From assembly GCA_006226545.1 (NCBI GenBank), contig SBGR01000024.1:1-64000 (forward strand): 64,000 nucleotides of DNA, given 5' to 3'. This DNA comes from Bacteroidota bacterium (GTDB lineage Bacteria; Bacteroidota; Bacteroidia; UBA8524). Every line of letters starts with the position of its first letter. The first letter of the stretch is position 1. Shown piece after piece: positions 17,543 to 26,619 of the stretch. The translations under genes were made by a program, and so were the position numbers. Under the pieces are notes generated by a model. That model had not been told where the DNA came from, made no database searches, and saw only the letters and a list, made by a program, of their open reading frames with translations.

Positions 17543-18112
17543 ATGGCAGAACCCCGCTATTTCAGCAATCAGGAAGAATTCAGGGAATGGTTAGCGAAGA
17601 ACCACCGCAGCAAAACCGAATTAATCGTGGGTTACCACAAAGTGAAAAGTGGTATTCCCAGCATGACTTGGCCTGAATCGGTAGATCAGGCTTTGTGCTT
17701 TGGTTGGATTGACGGCGTGCGCAATACCGTAGATGCCGACCGTTACCAAATTCGCTTTACCCCCAGAAAACCGGATAGCATCTGGAGTGCTGTCAATTTA
17801 AAGAAGGTGGATGAGTTGATTAAGAAAGGTTTGATGGAAGAAGCCGGAATGGCCATCTACAATCAGCGCAAGGAAGACCGCTCACAAGTTTATTCGTATG
17901 AGAATGAAGTGAAGTTCTATTCGCCCGAAATTGAAGCACAATTCAAGCAACATAAAAAGGCCTGGGAATTCTTTGAATCGCTCGCTCCCTCCTATAAGAA
18001 AAACACCATTTTCCGCATCATGTCGGCCAAACAAGAAGCAACCCAACAGAAACGATTGAAGGAACTGATTGAGAGCTTTGAACAGGGCATTAACCCGTGG
18101 AAGAGAAAGTGA
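17543..18112 (+). CDS. YdeI/OmpD-associated family protein
   Basis: The protein has the family layout: an N-terminal helix pair with EFREWLAKNHRSKTELIVGYHKV, the ALCFGWIDGVRNTVDADRYQIRFTPRKPDSIWSAVN type core (about 48-88), and a C-terminal helical part (FFESLAPSYKKNTIFRIMSAKQEAT). Members are linked to resistance against peptides or bacteriocins in some bacteria, but the biochemical action is unknown. It is soluble and 189 residues long, normal for the family, and is coupled to the YccA-like gene. Confidence 0.8.
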   Translation: MAEPRYFSNQEEFREWLAKNHRSKTELIVGYHKVKSGIPSMTWPESVDQALCFGWIDGVRNTVDADRYQIRFTPRKPDSIWSAVNLKKVDELIKKGLMEEAGMAIYNQRKEDRSQVYSYENEVKFYSPEIEAQFKQHKKAWEFFESLAPSYKKNTIFRIMSAKQEATQQKRLKELIESFEQGINPWKRK

Positions 18113-18485
18113 GGATTTTTGATTTGGAAGATGCCCTTGCCTGATTAAGGTTTATACTTTGAAAACGGAGTAGTTAATACGTTCTCATATCCCTCTGTGT
18201 TCCTCAGCGCAAAACTCTGCGGACTCTGTGGTTAAGCAGTTCGGAGAATGACTAGCAGAGTGTACACGCCTTGGCTATGGTCTATGGTCTATGGTCTATG
18301 GTCTAAATTATCGACTAACCTATCCGGATCACTACCACGAAGAATTTGAACTAATGACTATTCCATTAACCCAACTCTGAAGCATTGATTTTAAGCAGAG
18401 GCATGCCGCATTAACTTGCCTATGCCCTTTGACCCACAACAAACTCCGGCTTTTCACCTAACTTTACCCGAATACCGCAACAAAC
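18113..18485. other. Intergenic region with two simple-repeat tracts
   Basis: This 373-base gap holds no gene. It contains a CTCTGTG/CTCTGCG-type imperfect tract (18191-18237) and a perfect heptamer array (18275-18305). A TAACTTTA box at 18459-18466 may serve the kinase gene that follows. Confidence 0.6.
18275..18305. repeat. Tandem heptamer CTATGGT x4
   Basis: Four exact head-to-tail copies of CTATGGT (ACCATAG on the other strand) end with a partial CTA. The closely related heptamer ACCATGG occurs twice in tandem at 25097-25110. Confidence 0.85.
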
Positions 18486-21347
18486 TTGACCCCAATTCGC
18501 CATTCCCTTACTTTTTGTCTTCTGCTGCTGCTCAACATCGCTAAAGCACAGTACCCACCCTATTTTGTTTACGATAACGAAAGCGGGCTACCCAGCAACG
18601 AGGTCTACAGCATGGCCTTGGATGAAAAGGGCTTTTTGTGGATAGGCTGCGATGCCGGACTGTACAAGTTTGACGGACTGCATTATATCCCCTACAAATG
18701 CGCCACACAGCACAGCAAGTCGATTAGCAACCTGCACTTTTCCAGCTCAGGAACACTTTACTGCTTCAATTTTCAGTCGCAAATATTCTACCTCCAAGGC
18801 GATAGCCTACGCGAACTCGAAAGCAACTTATTTAAAGTAAACCAGCTCGCTTGCGACAACTCGGGAAACGTCTACATCACCCACAACAATGGCATCTCGC
18901 GCTACAATGAAACAAAGCGCACTTGGCAGCATTTTGGGCAATCGGAATCGAGAATAAACTTATTCAGTTCGGTGGTGAATGCCCTAGATACTTCCGTTCT
19001 CTTTATTGAACCCAAGGGCTTGAGCACCATCGCCAACAACAAAATAGAACCTGTGGTGAAGTCCGAATTTCAGCCGGTAGGGAACTTCATTCTTCGCAAA
19101 GCGCAAAACCGCTATTTCGTCTTGAATACCTACCGCAATCAGGTTATTGAATGGGACGGCAACAGGCTAAGTCAGAACAAAGAACTAGAACAAATACTGC
19201 TGAACAGAAAGGTGACCAATGCCGTTTACCTGCCTGATTCCACCCTTTGGATCTGTACCTACAAAGGCCTCATTCGCTATATTCTTCCAAGTCAAAAAAC
19301 AGAACTCTTCTACCCTGAAATTTCCTTTACCGATGTATTGCTCGACCGCGAAGGAAACTACTGGTTTAGCACGCTGCAGGCCGGATTACTGCGCATCGCT
19401 AACTTATCCTATACCGTCTGGAACCGAGAGAATCCGGAGCTGGAGAACGAGAAAATTACCAAGCTGAGTAGCGACGGACTCCACCTCTATTTCACTACCG
19501 TGAACGGTATGGTGGGTAAACTGAATAGCCAAACAGGTGAGTTGAAGAGTTTCAAAACCGGACAAAGCGCTGATCCACAGAGTTTGGATTATAGTTCTGC
19601 AGATAAGCGTTTGTACTTTAACATCAACGGCAGACTCTGCTTTATCCAAAACGATAAACTCGGTGAAAAACCCAATTCAGTCAGCACCATCAAGTCCTAT
19701 CAAAAAATCGGTACAGACTACCTGATGCTCAGTTCCTATGGAGTACATGTGGAAGGCGATACCAGCTATAAGATAAGCGAAAGCTGGTCGCGGGAGCTGT
19801 TTCACGATACGGTGAACCAAATGCTCTGGATTGCTTCCAACGACGGCATTAGCTTATTCTACAGCGGTAATCGCACTTGGAAACCCAAGGCCCATTTCTT
19901 ACCTCGCACACAGATTCTATCCCTAGCCTACCAAGCTGAAAAACAGTCTTTGTTTGCCTTAAGTTTCGACGGTCAGATACACCAATACACGCTGCAAGGT
20001 AAGCCACAGTCGATTGCTCAAATTCCGGAACAAGTTCAAGCCAACAAGATTAGAATTCAAGGAAACCGGGCGTATATCGCCAGCAACAAAGGTGTATGGA
20101 TTTTGGACCTGAACACCCAAAACTGGACTCAACTCAATACACTGAGCGGCTTGGCATCAGAGAATGTGCAGGATTTGGTGGTATTGGATAAGCAGCTCTG
20201 GCTGGCCACAGGCAAAGGCTTGCAAGCTATACCCTTGCTGAATGCTCAAACATTGCCACTTGCTCGAATCTACTTGAAAGCCCTTTGGAGTAGAGGCGAA
20301 CAGGACCATCATGCTGTTCAAGATCCGGCACAGGTGACCCTTTTCCATGGTGACGAACTGATTCTACTGCCCGAGGCCAATGCCTATGCGAGCAACGGAA
20401 AATACGATTACGCCTACCGCATCAATGGTGGCGAATGGGTTTTGCTGCCATCGGGAATTGAAAAGCTTGAATTGCAAAACCTGCCTACCGGCGACTTAGC
20501 TGTAGAGCTTAAGTTGATTGATCACCTGGGGCGCGACTCGGAAAATACCTTGTCCATTGCCGGAATTGTAAACCCTCCTTTCTGGAAAACAGCCTGGTTT
20601 ATTGCTTTGAGCGCGGTTTTAGTGGGTTTCATGGGATTTTTGCTCATCCGTTGGTATATCGCTCAAATCAGAAAAAGAGAAAGGGAAAAAACCGAATTGC
20701 TCAATTCGCAGCTTAAGGCCATTCGGGCGCAGATGAATCCGCATTTCATGTACAATACCCTCAACTCCATTCAGGATTTGATTCTGCAAAACGACATCAA
20801 AAACACCAATTACTACCTGAGCAAGTTCAGCGCTTTGATGCGGCAGATTTTAGCCTTCTCAGAAGAAGAGAAGATTTTGTTGAGCGAAGAAATGGAGATG
20901 CTTGGCAATTACCTCGAACTGGAAAAACTGCGTTTCGGAACCCAGTTTAGCTTTGCCCTTGAGGCGGCTCCGCAGCTGGATGCAGAGCGAATTTTTATCC
21001 CCAGTTTGATTGTGCAACCCTTTGTAGAGAACGCCATCAAACACGGACTCCTTCACAAAAAAGGCGCGAAGAACCTGGTGGTCCAATTTGAGCAGCTGGA
21101 CGGAATCTTAAGCATCCGCATTGAAGACAATGGCGTTGGAAGAACACGATCGCAAGAAATCAATCAACGCAGCAGCCTGAATCATAAATCCTTCTCCACT
21201 CAGGCCGTTCAAAAGCGTATCGACCTGCTTAACAAAGGCAAACAATTTCACATCAGCGTGGAGGTAGCAGACCTGTATCCGGCAGAACACGACCGCGGCA
21301 CGCGGGTTCAGATTCGGGTTTCTCAGAGTGAGTCCAAACTAGACTGA
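18486..21347 (+). CDS. LytS-type sensor histidine kinase with propeller sensor
   Basis: After a signal peptide (ending IAKAQ) comes a large periplasmic two-component-regulator propeller domain (about 25-615, with GLPSNEVYSMALDEKGFLWIG repeats), a Y_Y_Y-like domain (about 640-690), one transmembrane helix (about 703-725), a His_kinase domain with the phospho-acceptor His in MNPHFMYNTLNS, and a HATPase_c domain (QPFVENAIKHGL, IEDNGVG). It should sense an extracellular or periplasmic ligand and phosphorylate a LytTR response regulator, very likely the one at 23710. The start is a TTG at 18486 because no ATG precedes the signal peptide. A T9SS surface protein gene lies between the two partners. 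Confidence 0.85.
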   Translation: MTPIRHSLTFCLLLLLNIAKAQYPPYFVYDNESGLPSNEVYSMALDEKGFLWIGCDAGLYKFDGLHYIPYKCATQHSKSISNLHFSSSGTLYCFNFQSQIFYLQGDSLRELESNLFKVNQLACDNSGNVYITHNNGISRYNETKRTWQHFGQSESRINLFSSVVNALDTSVLFIEPKGLSTIANNKIEPVVKSEFQPVGNFILRKAQNRYFVLNTYRNQVIEWDGNRLSQNKELEQILLNRKVTNAVYLPDSTLWICTYKGLIRYILPSQKTELFYPEISFTDVLLDREGNYWFSTLQAGLLRIANLSYTVWNRENPELENEKITKLSSDGLHLYFTTVNGMVGKLNSQTGELKSFKTGQSADPQSLDYSSADKRLYFNINGRLCFIQNDKLGEKPNSVSTIKSYQKIGTDYLMLSSYGVHVEGDTSYKISESWSRELFHDTVNQMLWIASNDGISLFYSGNRTWKPKAHFLPRTQILSLAYQAEKQSLFALSFDGQIHQYTLQGKPQSIAQIPEQVQANKIRIQGNRAYIASNKGVWILDLNTQNWTQLNTLSGLASENVQDLVVLDKQLWLATGKGLQAIPLLNAQTLPLARIYLKALWSRGEQDHHAVQDPAQVTLFHGDELILLPEANAYASNGKYDYAYRINGGEWVLLPSGIEKLELQNLPTGDLAVELKLIDHLGRDSENTLSIAGIVNPPFWKTAWFIALSAVLVGFMGFLLIRWYIAQIRKREREKTELLNSQLKAIRAQMNPHFMYNTLNSIQDLILQNDIKNTNYYLSKFSALMRQILAFSEEEKILLSEEMEMLGNYLELEKLRFGTQFSFALEAAPQLDAERIFIPSLIVQPFVENAIKHGLLHKKGAKNLVVQFEQLDGILSIRIEDNGVGRTRSQEINQRSSLNHKSFSTQAVQKRIDLLNKGKQFHISVEVADLYPAEHDRGTRVQIRVSQSESKLD

Positions 21348-21442
21348 ATCGCTTTATGAACTGAAAATAACGGCTCATGAACGCAGCCTTGAACTAGGCC
21401 ATTGAGCACTTCATCTTTACCACTCAATCAAATGAAATAAAG

Positions 21443-23641
21443 ATGAAAAGATTCTACTTTGTCTTGATTTGCCTTCTCTCGCTAGGTATAACAAGCCTTA
21501 AAGCCCAACCCGGAAGTCTGGACCTTAGTTTCAATGCAAACGGTGTCGGTCCGAACGATGTGGTGCGCACAATCGTGACCCAAAACGATGGGAAAATTCT
21601 CATAGGTGGCGATTTCACTACCTACAATGGTGTATCTCGAAGCAAGCTAGCTCGTTTGAATAGCGACGGGACCTTGGATACCGGCTTTACCATTGGCACC
21701 GGTGTTAACCCCAACGGTTCGGTTAAAAGCATCGCGCTGCAGGCCGATGGAAAAATTCTGGTAGCCGGTTATATCACCAATTTCAATGGTATACTCACCA
21801 ATATGATGCTCCGCTTAAACAGCGATGGCTCAAGAGATAATAGCTTTACCTCATTGGCCACCAATGTGATTAATGCAGTAGCAGTTCAAGCCGATGGGAA
21901 AATTCTGATTGGCGGCGTGTTCACGAGCTACGGTGGTACAATGAACATCAACCGCATCGCTCGATTGAATGCCAATGGAACACTCGACAATACCTTCAAT
22001 ACCGGAACAGCTTGCAACGCAACTGTAACCTGCCTGACCATTCAATCTGACGGGAAAATCATTGCCGGCGGTGGATTCTTGCAGTACAATGGAACTTCGG
22101 TAAGCGGCTTGGTTCGAATCAATACCGATGGAAGCTACAATAGCCGTTTGGTTACCTGCGATGCTTACGTACGCAGCTTAGCCATGCAAGGAAGTGGTGT
22201 TTTTGAAAAAATCATTGTGGCGGGTGAATTCACTACCGTAAGCGGACTTCCGGTAGGTCGCATCGTTCGCCTGAACCTCGACGGAACCGTTGAAGGAAGT
22301 TTTCATACCAATGCCGGAACCGGATTCGGACAAACCGTTGAACAAGTAGCGGTTAATCCGGATAACGGCCATATTGCAGCTGTTGGAGGATTTTCAACCT
22401 ATAAAGGCTCCCCCATTGCCTTTGGTGTAACCCGCATCAATGCCAACGGTGCCCCACAAACCGATTTCAATCCGGGAGAAGCTGGTGCCGATGCAGGATT
22501 AGTTTCAGTAGCCATTCAAGCAGATGGAAAAATACTGGTAGGTGGCATGCAAACAACCTATAACGAGCAAACGTCAAAACATTTAAGCCGACTGCATACC
22601 GCTTGTTTCGTGAACATACCTGATGCAAACTTTAAATCTTACCTGTTAGGCAATGCATCCATCAATACCACCAACGACGGAGAAATTGAATGCAGCGAGG
22701 CAGCGGCCTTTACCGGATCCATTGAATGTGCATCCCTATCGATTAGCGATTTAAAAGGCATTGAAGCCTTTACCGAAATCAGCTCCCTCAACTGCCGCGA
22801 CAATCAACTGAGCAGCCTAGACCTTTCTAAAAACACCAAACTCACCTACCTCAACTGCAGCGCTAACCAGTTAAGCAGCCTAGACCTAAACACCAATACG
22901 GTGCTTACAGAGGTGCATGCCGGCAATAACCAACTCAGCGCATTAAACACTTCGGCTTTAACCGCTTTGGTAAAACTCACCGTAGGCAGCAATTCAATTG
23001 GCAGCCTAAACCTGAGCAGCAATGCAGCCATTACCCAATTGGAATGCGAAGCAAATTCGCTCACTGCCTTATCGCTAGCTAACCTCACTAACCTGAAACA
23101 ATTGTATTGTTCTAATAACCAACTCAGCAGCCTAGACCTGAGCGCTCAAAGCGGATTGACGGAGCTGGATTGCAATACTAACCAATTGAGTAGCTTGGAT
23201 ATTGCCAACGGCAACAATACCAACCTGGTTCTCTTGTGGACCTACAACAACAGCGCATTGGAATGCATAAAAGTAGACGATGAAAGCTATAGCACCGCCA
23301 ACTGGACCAACGGCAATGTAAACAACGAAGATCCTTACCTCTACGATGCAAGCACCTCTTTTAGCGAAGATTGCTCCGGCAGCGGATCAGGAACTTCGGT
23401 GGCCAAGGTGAATGCCGAAATCAAGGTTTACCCTAACCCGGCTCAAGCTAGCGTAAACATTAGCCTAAACGAAGCAGCCACGGTAAGTTTCTATACCGCA
23501 TTAGGCGAACAAGTTTACAGTGCTACGTTGAATGCCGGCATGAACCGAATTGAACTAGACCAACTGAAACCTGGAATCTACTTTGTGCAAACCCTAGCCG
23601 GGGAAGCCCACTACAAAACAGTAAAACTGATCATTCAATAA
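21443..23641 (+). CDS. Delta-60 repeat and LRR surface protein with T9SS sorting domain
   Basis: A signal peptide (ending SLKAQ) precedes seven or so delta-60 beta-propeller repeats (about 22-385; pattern VxxxAxQxDGKILIGGxFTxYNG...RLNxDGTLDxxF). A junction module (NIPDANFKSYLLGN...) and about nine leucine-rich repeats (about 440-600) follow, and the protein ends in a type A T9SS sorting domain (about 655-732, with VYPNPAQASVNIS and PGIYFVQT). The propeller and LRR parts are joined in one protein, and the junction plus LRR part is a paralogue of the protein at 6155-7474. It is probably displayed on the cell surface. A terminator follows. Confidence 0.85.
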   Translation: MKRFYFVLICLLSLGITSLKAQPGSLDLSFNANGVGPNDVVRTIVTQNDGKILIGGDFTTYNGVSRSKLARLNSDGTLDTGFTIGTGVNPNGSVKSIALQADGKILVAGYITNFNGILTNMMLRLNSDGSRDNSFTSLATNVINAVAVQADGKILIGGVFTSYGGTMNINRIARLNANGTLDNTFNTGTACNATVTCLTIQSDGKIIAGGGFLQYNGTSVSGLVRINTDGSYNSRLVTCDAYVRSLAMQGSGVFEKIIVAGEFTTVSGLPVGRIVRLNLDGTVEGSFHTNAGTGFGQTVEQVAVNPDNGHIAAVGGFSTYKGSPIAFGVTRINANGAPQTDFNPGEAGADAGLVSVAIQADGKILVGGMQTTYNEQTSKHLSRLHTACFVNIPDANFKSYLLGNASINTTNDGEIECSEAAAFTGSIECASLSISDLKGIEAFTEISSLNCRDNQLSSLDLSKNTKLTYLNCSANQLSSLDLNTNTVLTEVHAGNNQLSALNTSALTALVKLTVGSNSIGSLNLSSNAAITQLECEANSLTALSLANLTNLKQLYCSNNQLSSLDLSAQSGLTELDCNTNQLSSLDIANGNNTNLVLLWTYNNSALECIKVDDESYSTANWTNGNVNNEDPYLYDASTSFSEDCSGSGSGTSVAKVNAEIKVYPNPAQASVNISLNEAATVSFYTALGEQVYSATLNAGMNRIELDQLKPGIYFVQTLAGEAHYKTVKLIIQ

Positions 23642-23657
23642 TCCCTTTTTGCCCCCT

Positions 23658-23690
23658 AAAAGCCTTCTTGTTTTACGAGAAGGCTTTTTA
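23658..23690 (+). terminator. Intrinsic terminator
   Basis: AAAAGCCTTCT (23658-23668) pairs perfectly with AGAAGGCTTTT (23678-23688) around a 9-base loop, followed by T. It ends the delta-60/LRR gene and separates it from the response regulator. Confidence 0.85.
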
Positions 23691-23709
23691 TCTTTCCCCT
23701 TTCAAATAC

Positions 23710-24474
23710 ATGCCGCCCATACACGCCATACTAATCGACGATGAAGACAGAGCCATCAATTCACTTTCTGTTTTGCTGGAACAATACTGTCCGGATATCT
23801 CCGTGGTAGCTACCTGCAATAGCGTACCGGAAGGCATCTTGGCCATCAACCGACTTCGTCCGCAATTGGTGTTTCTCGATATTGAAATGCCCGAATACAA
23901 TGGTTTTGAATTGCTGAACTTCTTTCGCGATGTGGACTTTGAAATCATCTTTGTGACGGCCTATAACGATTACGCCTTACGTGCCTTTGAAGTCTCAGCC
24001 ATCGATTACCTTCTGAAGCCTGTTGACATTGATAAGCTGAAACACGCGGTAGACAAAGCCAAACAAAGGCTTTCTTCTAGCGATATGCAGCAGCGCTTGG
24101 ACGTACTGAATGAGGCGGTCCAGACCAAACGTTTCGCTAAGATTGCTTTGCCCATGGCCGATGGACTGCAGTTTATTGAAACAGCGAAAATAATTTACCT
24201 CGAAGCCGATGGTGCCTATACCCATGTTTGGCTGCCCAACGACAACCGTATTCTGGTGAGTAAAAAGTTGAAGTTCTTTGAAGAAGTGCTGCAAGACAAT
24301 CCGCGTTTCTTCCGCTCCCACCGCTCCTTCATTGTCAATATTGATTACATCACCAAATACTCCAAAACCGAAAATCTCATCAGCCTAGACAACGGCAAAA
24401 CCATCCTCATCTCCCGCGAACGCAAAGGAGATTTTGAGCAGCAACTCAAAGACAATAAGCTGGTAATTGGCTAG
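23710..24474 (+). CDS. LytTR family response regulator
   Basis: A CheY-like receiver domain (about 4-120) has the acidic pair Asp10/Asp11, phospho-acceptor Asp57 in VFLDIEMPEYNGF, and Lys103 in LLKPVD. The C-terminal LytTR DNA-binding domain spans about 150-250 (IIYLEADGAYTHVW, FFRSHRSFIVNIDYI). It is the likely partner of the LytS-type kinase at 18486. I chose ATG 23710; an upstream TTG at 23668 lies within the terminator of the previous gene. The stop overlaps the convergent apt gene by 4 bases. Its targets may include the surface-protein gene beside it. Confidence 0.9.
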   Translation: MPPIHAILIDDEDRAINSLSVLLEQYCPDISVVATCNSVPEGILAINRLRPQLVFLDIEMPEYNGFELLNFFRDVDFEIIFVTAYNDYALRAFEVSAIDYLLKPVDIDKLKHAVDKAKQRLSSSDMQQRLDVLNEAVQTKRFAKIALPMADGLQFIETAKIIYLEADGAYTHVWLPNDNRILVSKKLKFFEEVLQDNPRFFRSHRSFIVNIDYITKYSKTENLISLDNGKTILISRERKGDFEQQLKDNKLVIG

Positions 24475-25022
24475 TAAGAACTCAAGCCGTGAATGAGGGC
24501 TTTCGGGAATTCTTGCTGTAAAACAGCCTTCCCATTCAGAAAGCTAAGGTCGACTAAAAACGAATAGGCCGCTACTTCAGCTCCCAGCTTCTCTACCAGT
24601 TTACCTGCCGCTTGGGCCGTTCCGCCGGTGGCCAATAGATCATCGTGTACCAACACCTTCCAGCCGGGCTGGATGGCGTCTTCGTGTACTTCAATGGTGG
24701 CTTCGCCGTATTCCAATTGGTACTTATAGCTCACCGTGGCAGCCGGTAATTTTCCTGCCTTGCGAATCAAGACAAAGGGCTTGCGCATGCGGGTGGCCAT
24801 CGCTAGACCAAACAAAAATCCACGACTCTCTATCCCTACAATGGCGTCGAAATCTTGCAAGTGAAACTCCTCGTTCAGCGACTCAATGATATCGGTGCAC
24901 AACTGAGGATCTAAGAAAATAGGTGTGATGTCTTTGAACTGAATTCCCGGCTTTGGGAAATCGGGAATATTCCGAATGGCGGCTTTCATCCGTTCAACTA
25001 CGGCAGTGCTTTGCTCTTGCAT
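24471..25022 (-). CDS. apt: Adenine phosphoribosyltransferase
   Basis: Apt makes AMP from adenine and PRPP for purine salvage. The PRPP-binding motif VLVHDDLLATGGTA (about 122-135), the N-terminal IPDFPKPGIQFKDITP segment and the ESRGF motif are all present, and 183 residues is the normal length. The gene is convergent with the LytTR regulator, overlapping by 4 bases. A perfect TAGTTTTG box ends 4 bases before the ATG, with a TTG 23 bases further upstream. Confidence 0.95.
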   Translation of the reverse strand: MQEQSTAVVERMKAAIRNIPDFPKPGIQFKDITPIFLDPQLCTDIIESLNEEFHLQDFDAIVGIESRGFLFGLAMATRMRKPFVLIRKAGKLPAATVSYKYQLEYGEATIEVHEDAIQPGWKVLVHDDLLATGGTAQAAGKLVEKLGAEVAAYSFLVDLSFLNGKAVLQQEFPKALIHGLSSY

Positions 25023-25026
25023 GCCT

Positions 25027-25060
25027 CAAAACTAAACATGTGCATCGGTAAACCTGCCAA
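25027..25060 (-). promoter_or_regulatory. Promoter of apt
   Basis: On the minus strand TTG (25058-25060) and TAGTTTTG (25027-25034) are spaced by 23 bases, within the range known for Flavobacterium promoters. The -7 box ends 4 bases before the start codon, so the leader is very short or absent. Confidence 0.65.
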
Positions 25061-25096
25061 CTTGATTGAAAATTCCATCTGGTTTATAGACGATTG

Positions 25097-25140
25097 ACCA
25101 TGGACCATGGTTGTAGGACTGTAGGATCGTAGGATTGTAA
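25097..25140. repeat. ACCATGG pair and GTAGGATTGT nonamer tract
   Basis: Two tandem ACCATGG heptamers (25097-25110) are followed by TTGTAGGAC, TGTAGGATC and GTAGGATTGTA, a drifting 9-base repeat. Very similar words (GTAAGATCGTGGGATTGT) occur at 44697-44717. Confidence 0.75.
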
Positions 25141-25366
25141 TACCGGATTTGTTAATTGTAGAATGTAAACTGTTGTGATTGACCTACATTAAAAGACATC
25201 TTTTGCAATTCAAATTACTTCTATGGAAAATGGAGGCTCTGTACTACACCGTGGTTGTTATATTAGTTTTGATGCTCTCCAGATAGGCGCTTGGCCCTCC
25301 ATGATGGCGAGATGAAGGGAAGATAAGGTGAAGTCATTTCAATTTTCAACCGTACAAAATCAGCAG

Positions 25367-25387
25367 CACTGGACTTCTAGTCCAGTG
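25367..25387. repeat. Perfect 9-bp inverted repeat
   Basis: CACTGGACT and AGTCCAGTG flank the 3-base loop TCT. No T-run follows on either strand, so it is not a standard terminator. It could be a REP-like element or a protein-binding site. Confidence 0.6.
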
Positions 25388-25488
25388 AACGCCTCGGCAT
25401 TGAAACACAATAAACTAAAACACAGCCACCGTGGCCCGCGGTAGTCATCTTATCAATTCAGATGCGTTTACGGGAATAAAACAAAAGC

Positions 25489-25496
25489 TACTTTCG
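25489..25496 (+). promoter_or_regulatory. -7-like promoter box
   Basis: TACTTTCG differs from TAnnTTTG by one base and ends 4 bases before the ATG at 25501. It would give a leaderless or nearly leaderless transcript. Confidence 0.4.
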
Positions 25497-25500
25497 TTAG

Positions 25501-26619
25501 ATGTTTATGAAACGTGTACTCCTTGGAATTGTATTGCTACTTCCCCTTGTGCAATCGTGCAAACAAGAAGATCCTCCCGGACTGGATATTTTCCTCCAGG
25601 TCTATACCTTAGGCGGTGCAGCGCGTTTTAGCGAAGGCATCAATACAGGTGAACAAACCTTGATTCCGGTGGCGGTGCAAGATGCCAATACTTACAAGTA
25701 TGCCTTGTTGCGATTTGGCGAAAACGGCAAGGCCCTGGCTCAATACGATGCCGCTGAACACCCTGGCAATTGCCGCTTTGGCGCCTGCGTACTAGGCCAG
25801 AATGGCACAATGATAAGTGCCGGTTCGGACCAAGACCGTCCGGCATTCTGGGTACACGATAGCGCTAGCATGAACATGCAGACCAAACTTCCACGCAACA
25901 CGCAAGGCTATTACTTTGATGCTATCCAACACGGTAACTTTTTCTACCTCTGCGGACAAGTTCAAGACCCGGATAGCATGAATGAAATCCTCATCACCAA
26001 ATTGGATCTGAATGGCAACTTTGTTGAAGACCGCACACTGGGCACCTCACAAAACGACGGAGGCATTGCCCTGGCAAGCAGCGGTGATAAGCTCATGCTA
26101 CTTGCCTATTCGTACGGTAAGAACTTAGGCGACCGCGATTTCTGGATGATGGAAATCGATGAGAACTTGGACACCCTGCAAAGTGCTGTATTTGGTGGTG
26201 CCGGCTACGACCAACCTGCGTGTATGCTATACGAGGAAGGTCATTTCTGGTTAGGCGGACACAGTACCAGCTTTAATAACAATACCAATAACATGCACGA
26301 TGCTTACCTCTTGAAGGTAACGCCTCAGCTGCAAGTGGTTTGGGAAAAGGCCTACGATTTCGGTGATCACGAAGGGATTGACCGCATGCTCTTTTTGAAG
26401 AATGGAAACATCGGGACGGTGAGCTACGGAGACATGATGGTGCAATCAGGTTTTTACCTCGAGGTAACACGCAGCGGGGCCGCCGTATACCAAAAAAGGT
26501 ATCCAGAAATTGCAGGCTTCACGCATTTGAGCGAAGACAAGGATAGAAGAGTAATGTGGGGTATTACTCGCGGACCCATTGTAGACATGGCCCGCGTAAG
26601 CGATGCTTTTCCGGATTAG
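25501..26619 (+). CDS. Propeller-like lipoprotein, 372 aa
   Basis: A signal with lipobox LVQSC (Cys about residue 20) marks an exported lipoprotein. The mature part has repeated beta-propeller-like units of about 50 residues with GG-x-x-YDQPACMLYEEGHFWLGG, ITKLDLNGNF and AYLLKVTPQLQVVWEKAYDFG, which resemble the delta-60 or Kelch-like repeats seen in Bacteroidota outer-membrane lipoproteins. No T9SS signal is present. The stop overlaps convergent miaE by 4 bases. The substrate or partner is unknown. Confidence 0.7.
   Translation: MFMKRVLLGIVLLLPLVQSCKQEDPPGLDIFLQVYTLGGAARFSEGINTGEQTLIPVAVQDANTYKYALLRFGENGKALAQYDAAEHPGNCRFGACVLGQNGTMISAGSDQDRPAFWVHDSASMNMQTKLPRNTQGYYFDAIQHGNFFYLCGQVQDPDSMNEILITKLDLNGNFVEDRTLGTSQNDGGIALASSGDKLMLLAYSYGKNLGDRDFWMMEIDENLDTLQSAVFGGAGYDQPACMLYEEGHFWLGGHSTSFNNNTNNMHDAYLLKVTPQLQVVWEKAYDFGDHEGIDRMLFLKNGNIGTVSYGDMMVQSGFYLEVTRSGAAVYQKRYPEIAGFTHLSEDKDRRVMWGITRGPIVDMARVSDAFPD

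Larger units (their letters stand above)
25035..25500. other. Intergenic region with repeats and a perfect hairpin
   Basis: Between apt and the lipoprotein gene about 470 bases carry no convincing gene. They contain the ACCATGG heptamer pair with a nonamer tract (25097-25140), a perfect hairpin (25367-25387), and a promoter-like TACTTTCG at 25489-25496. A 30-codon frame at 25223 is probably chance. Confidence 0.6.

Noticed and set aside
25223-25312. Thirty-codon frame beginning MENGGSVLHRG
   Set aside because: Too short, with no related sequence known to me and no promoter or neighbouring evidence.
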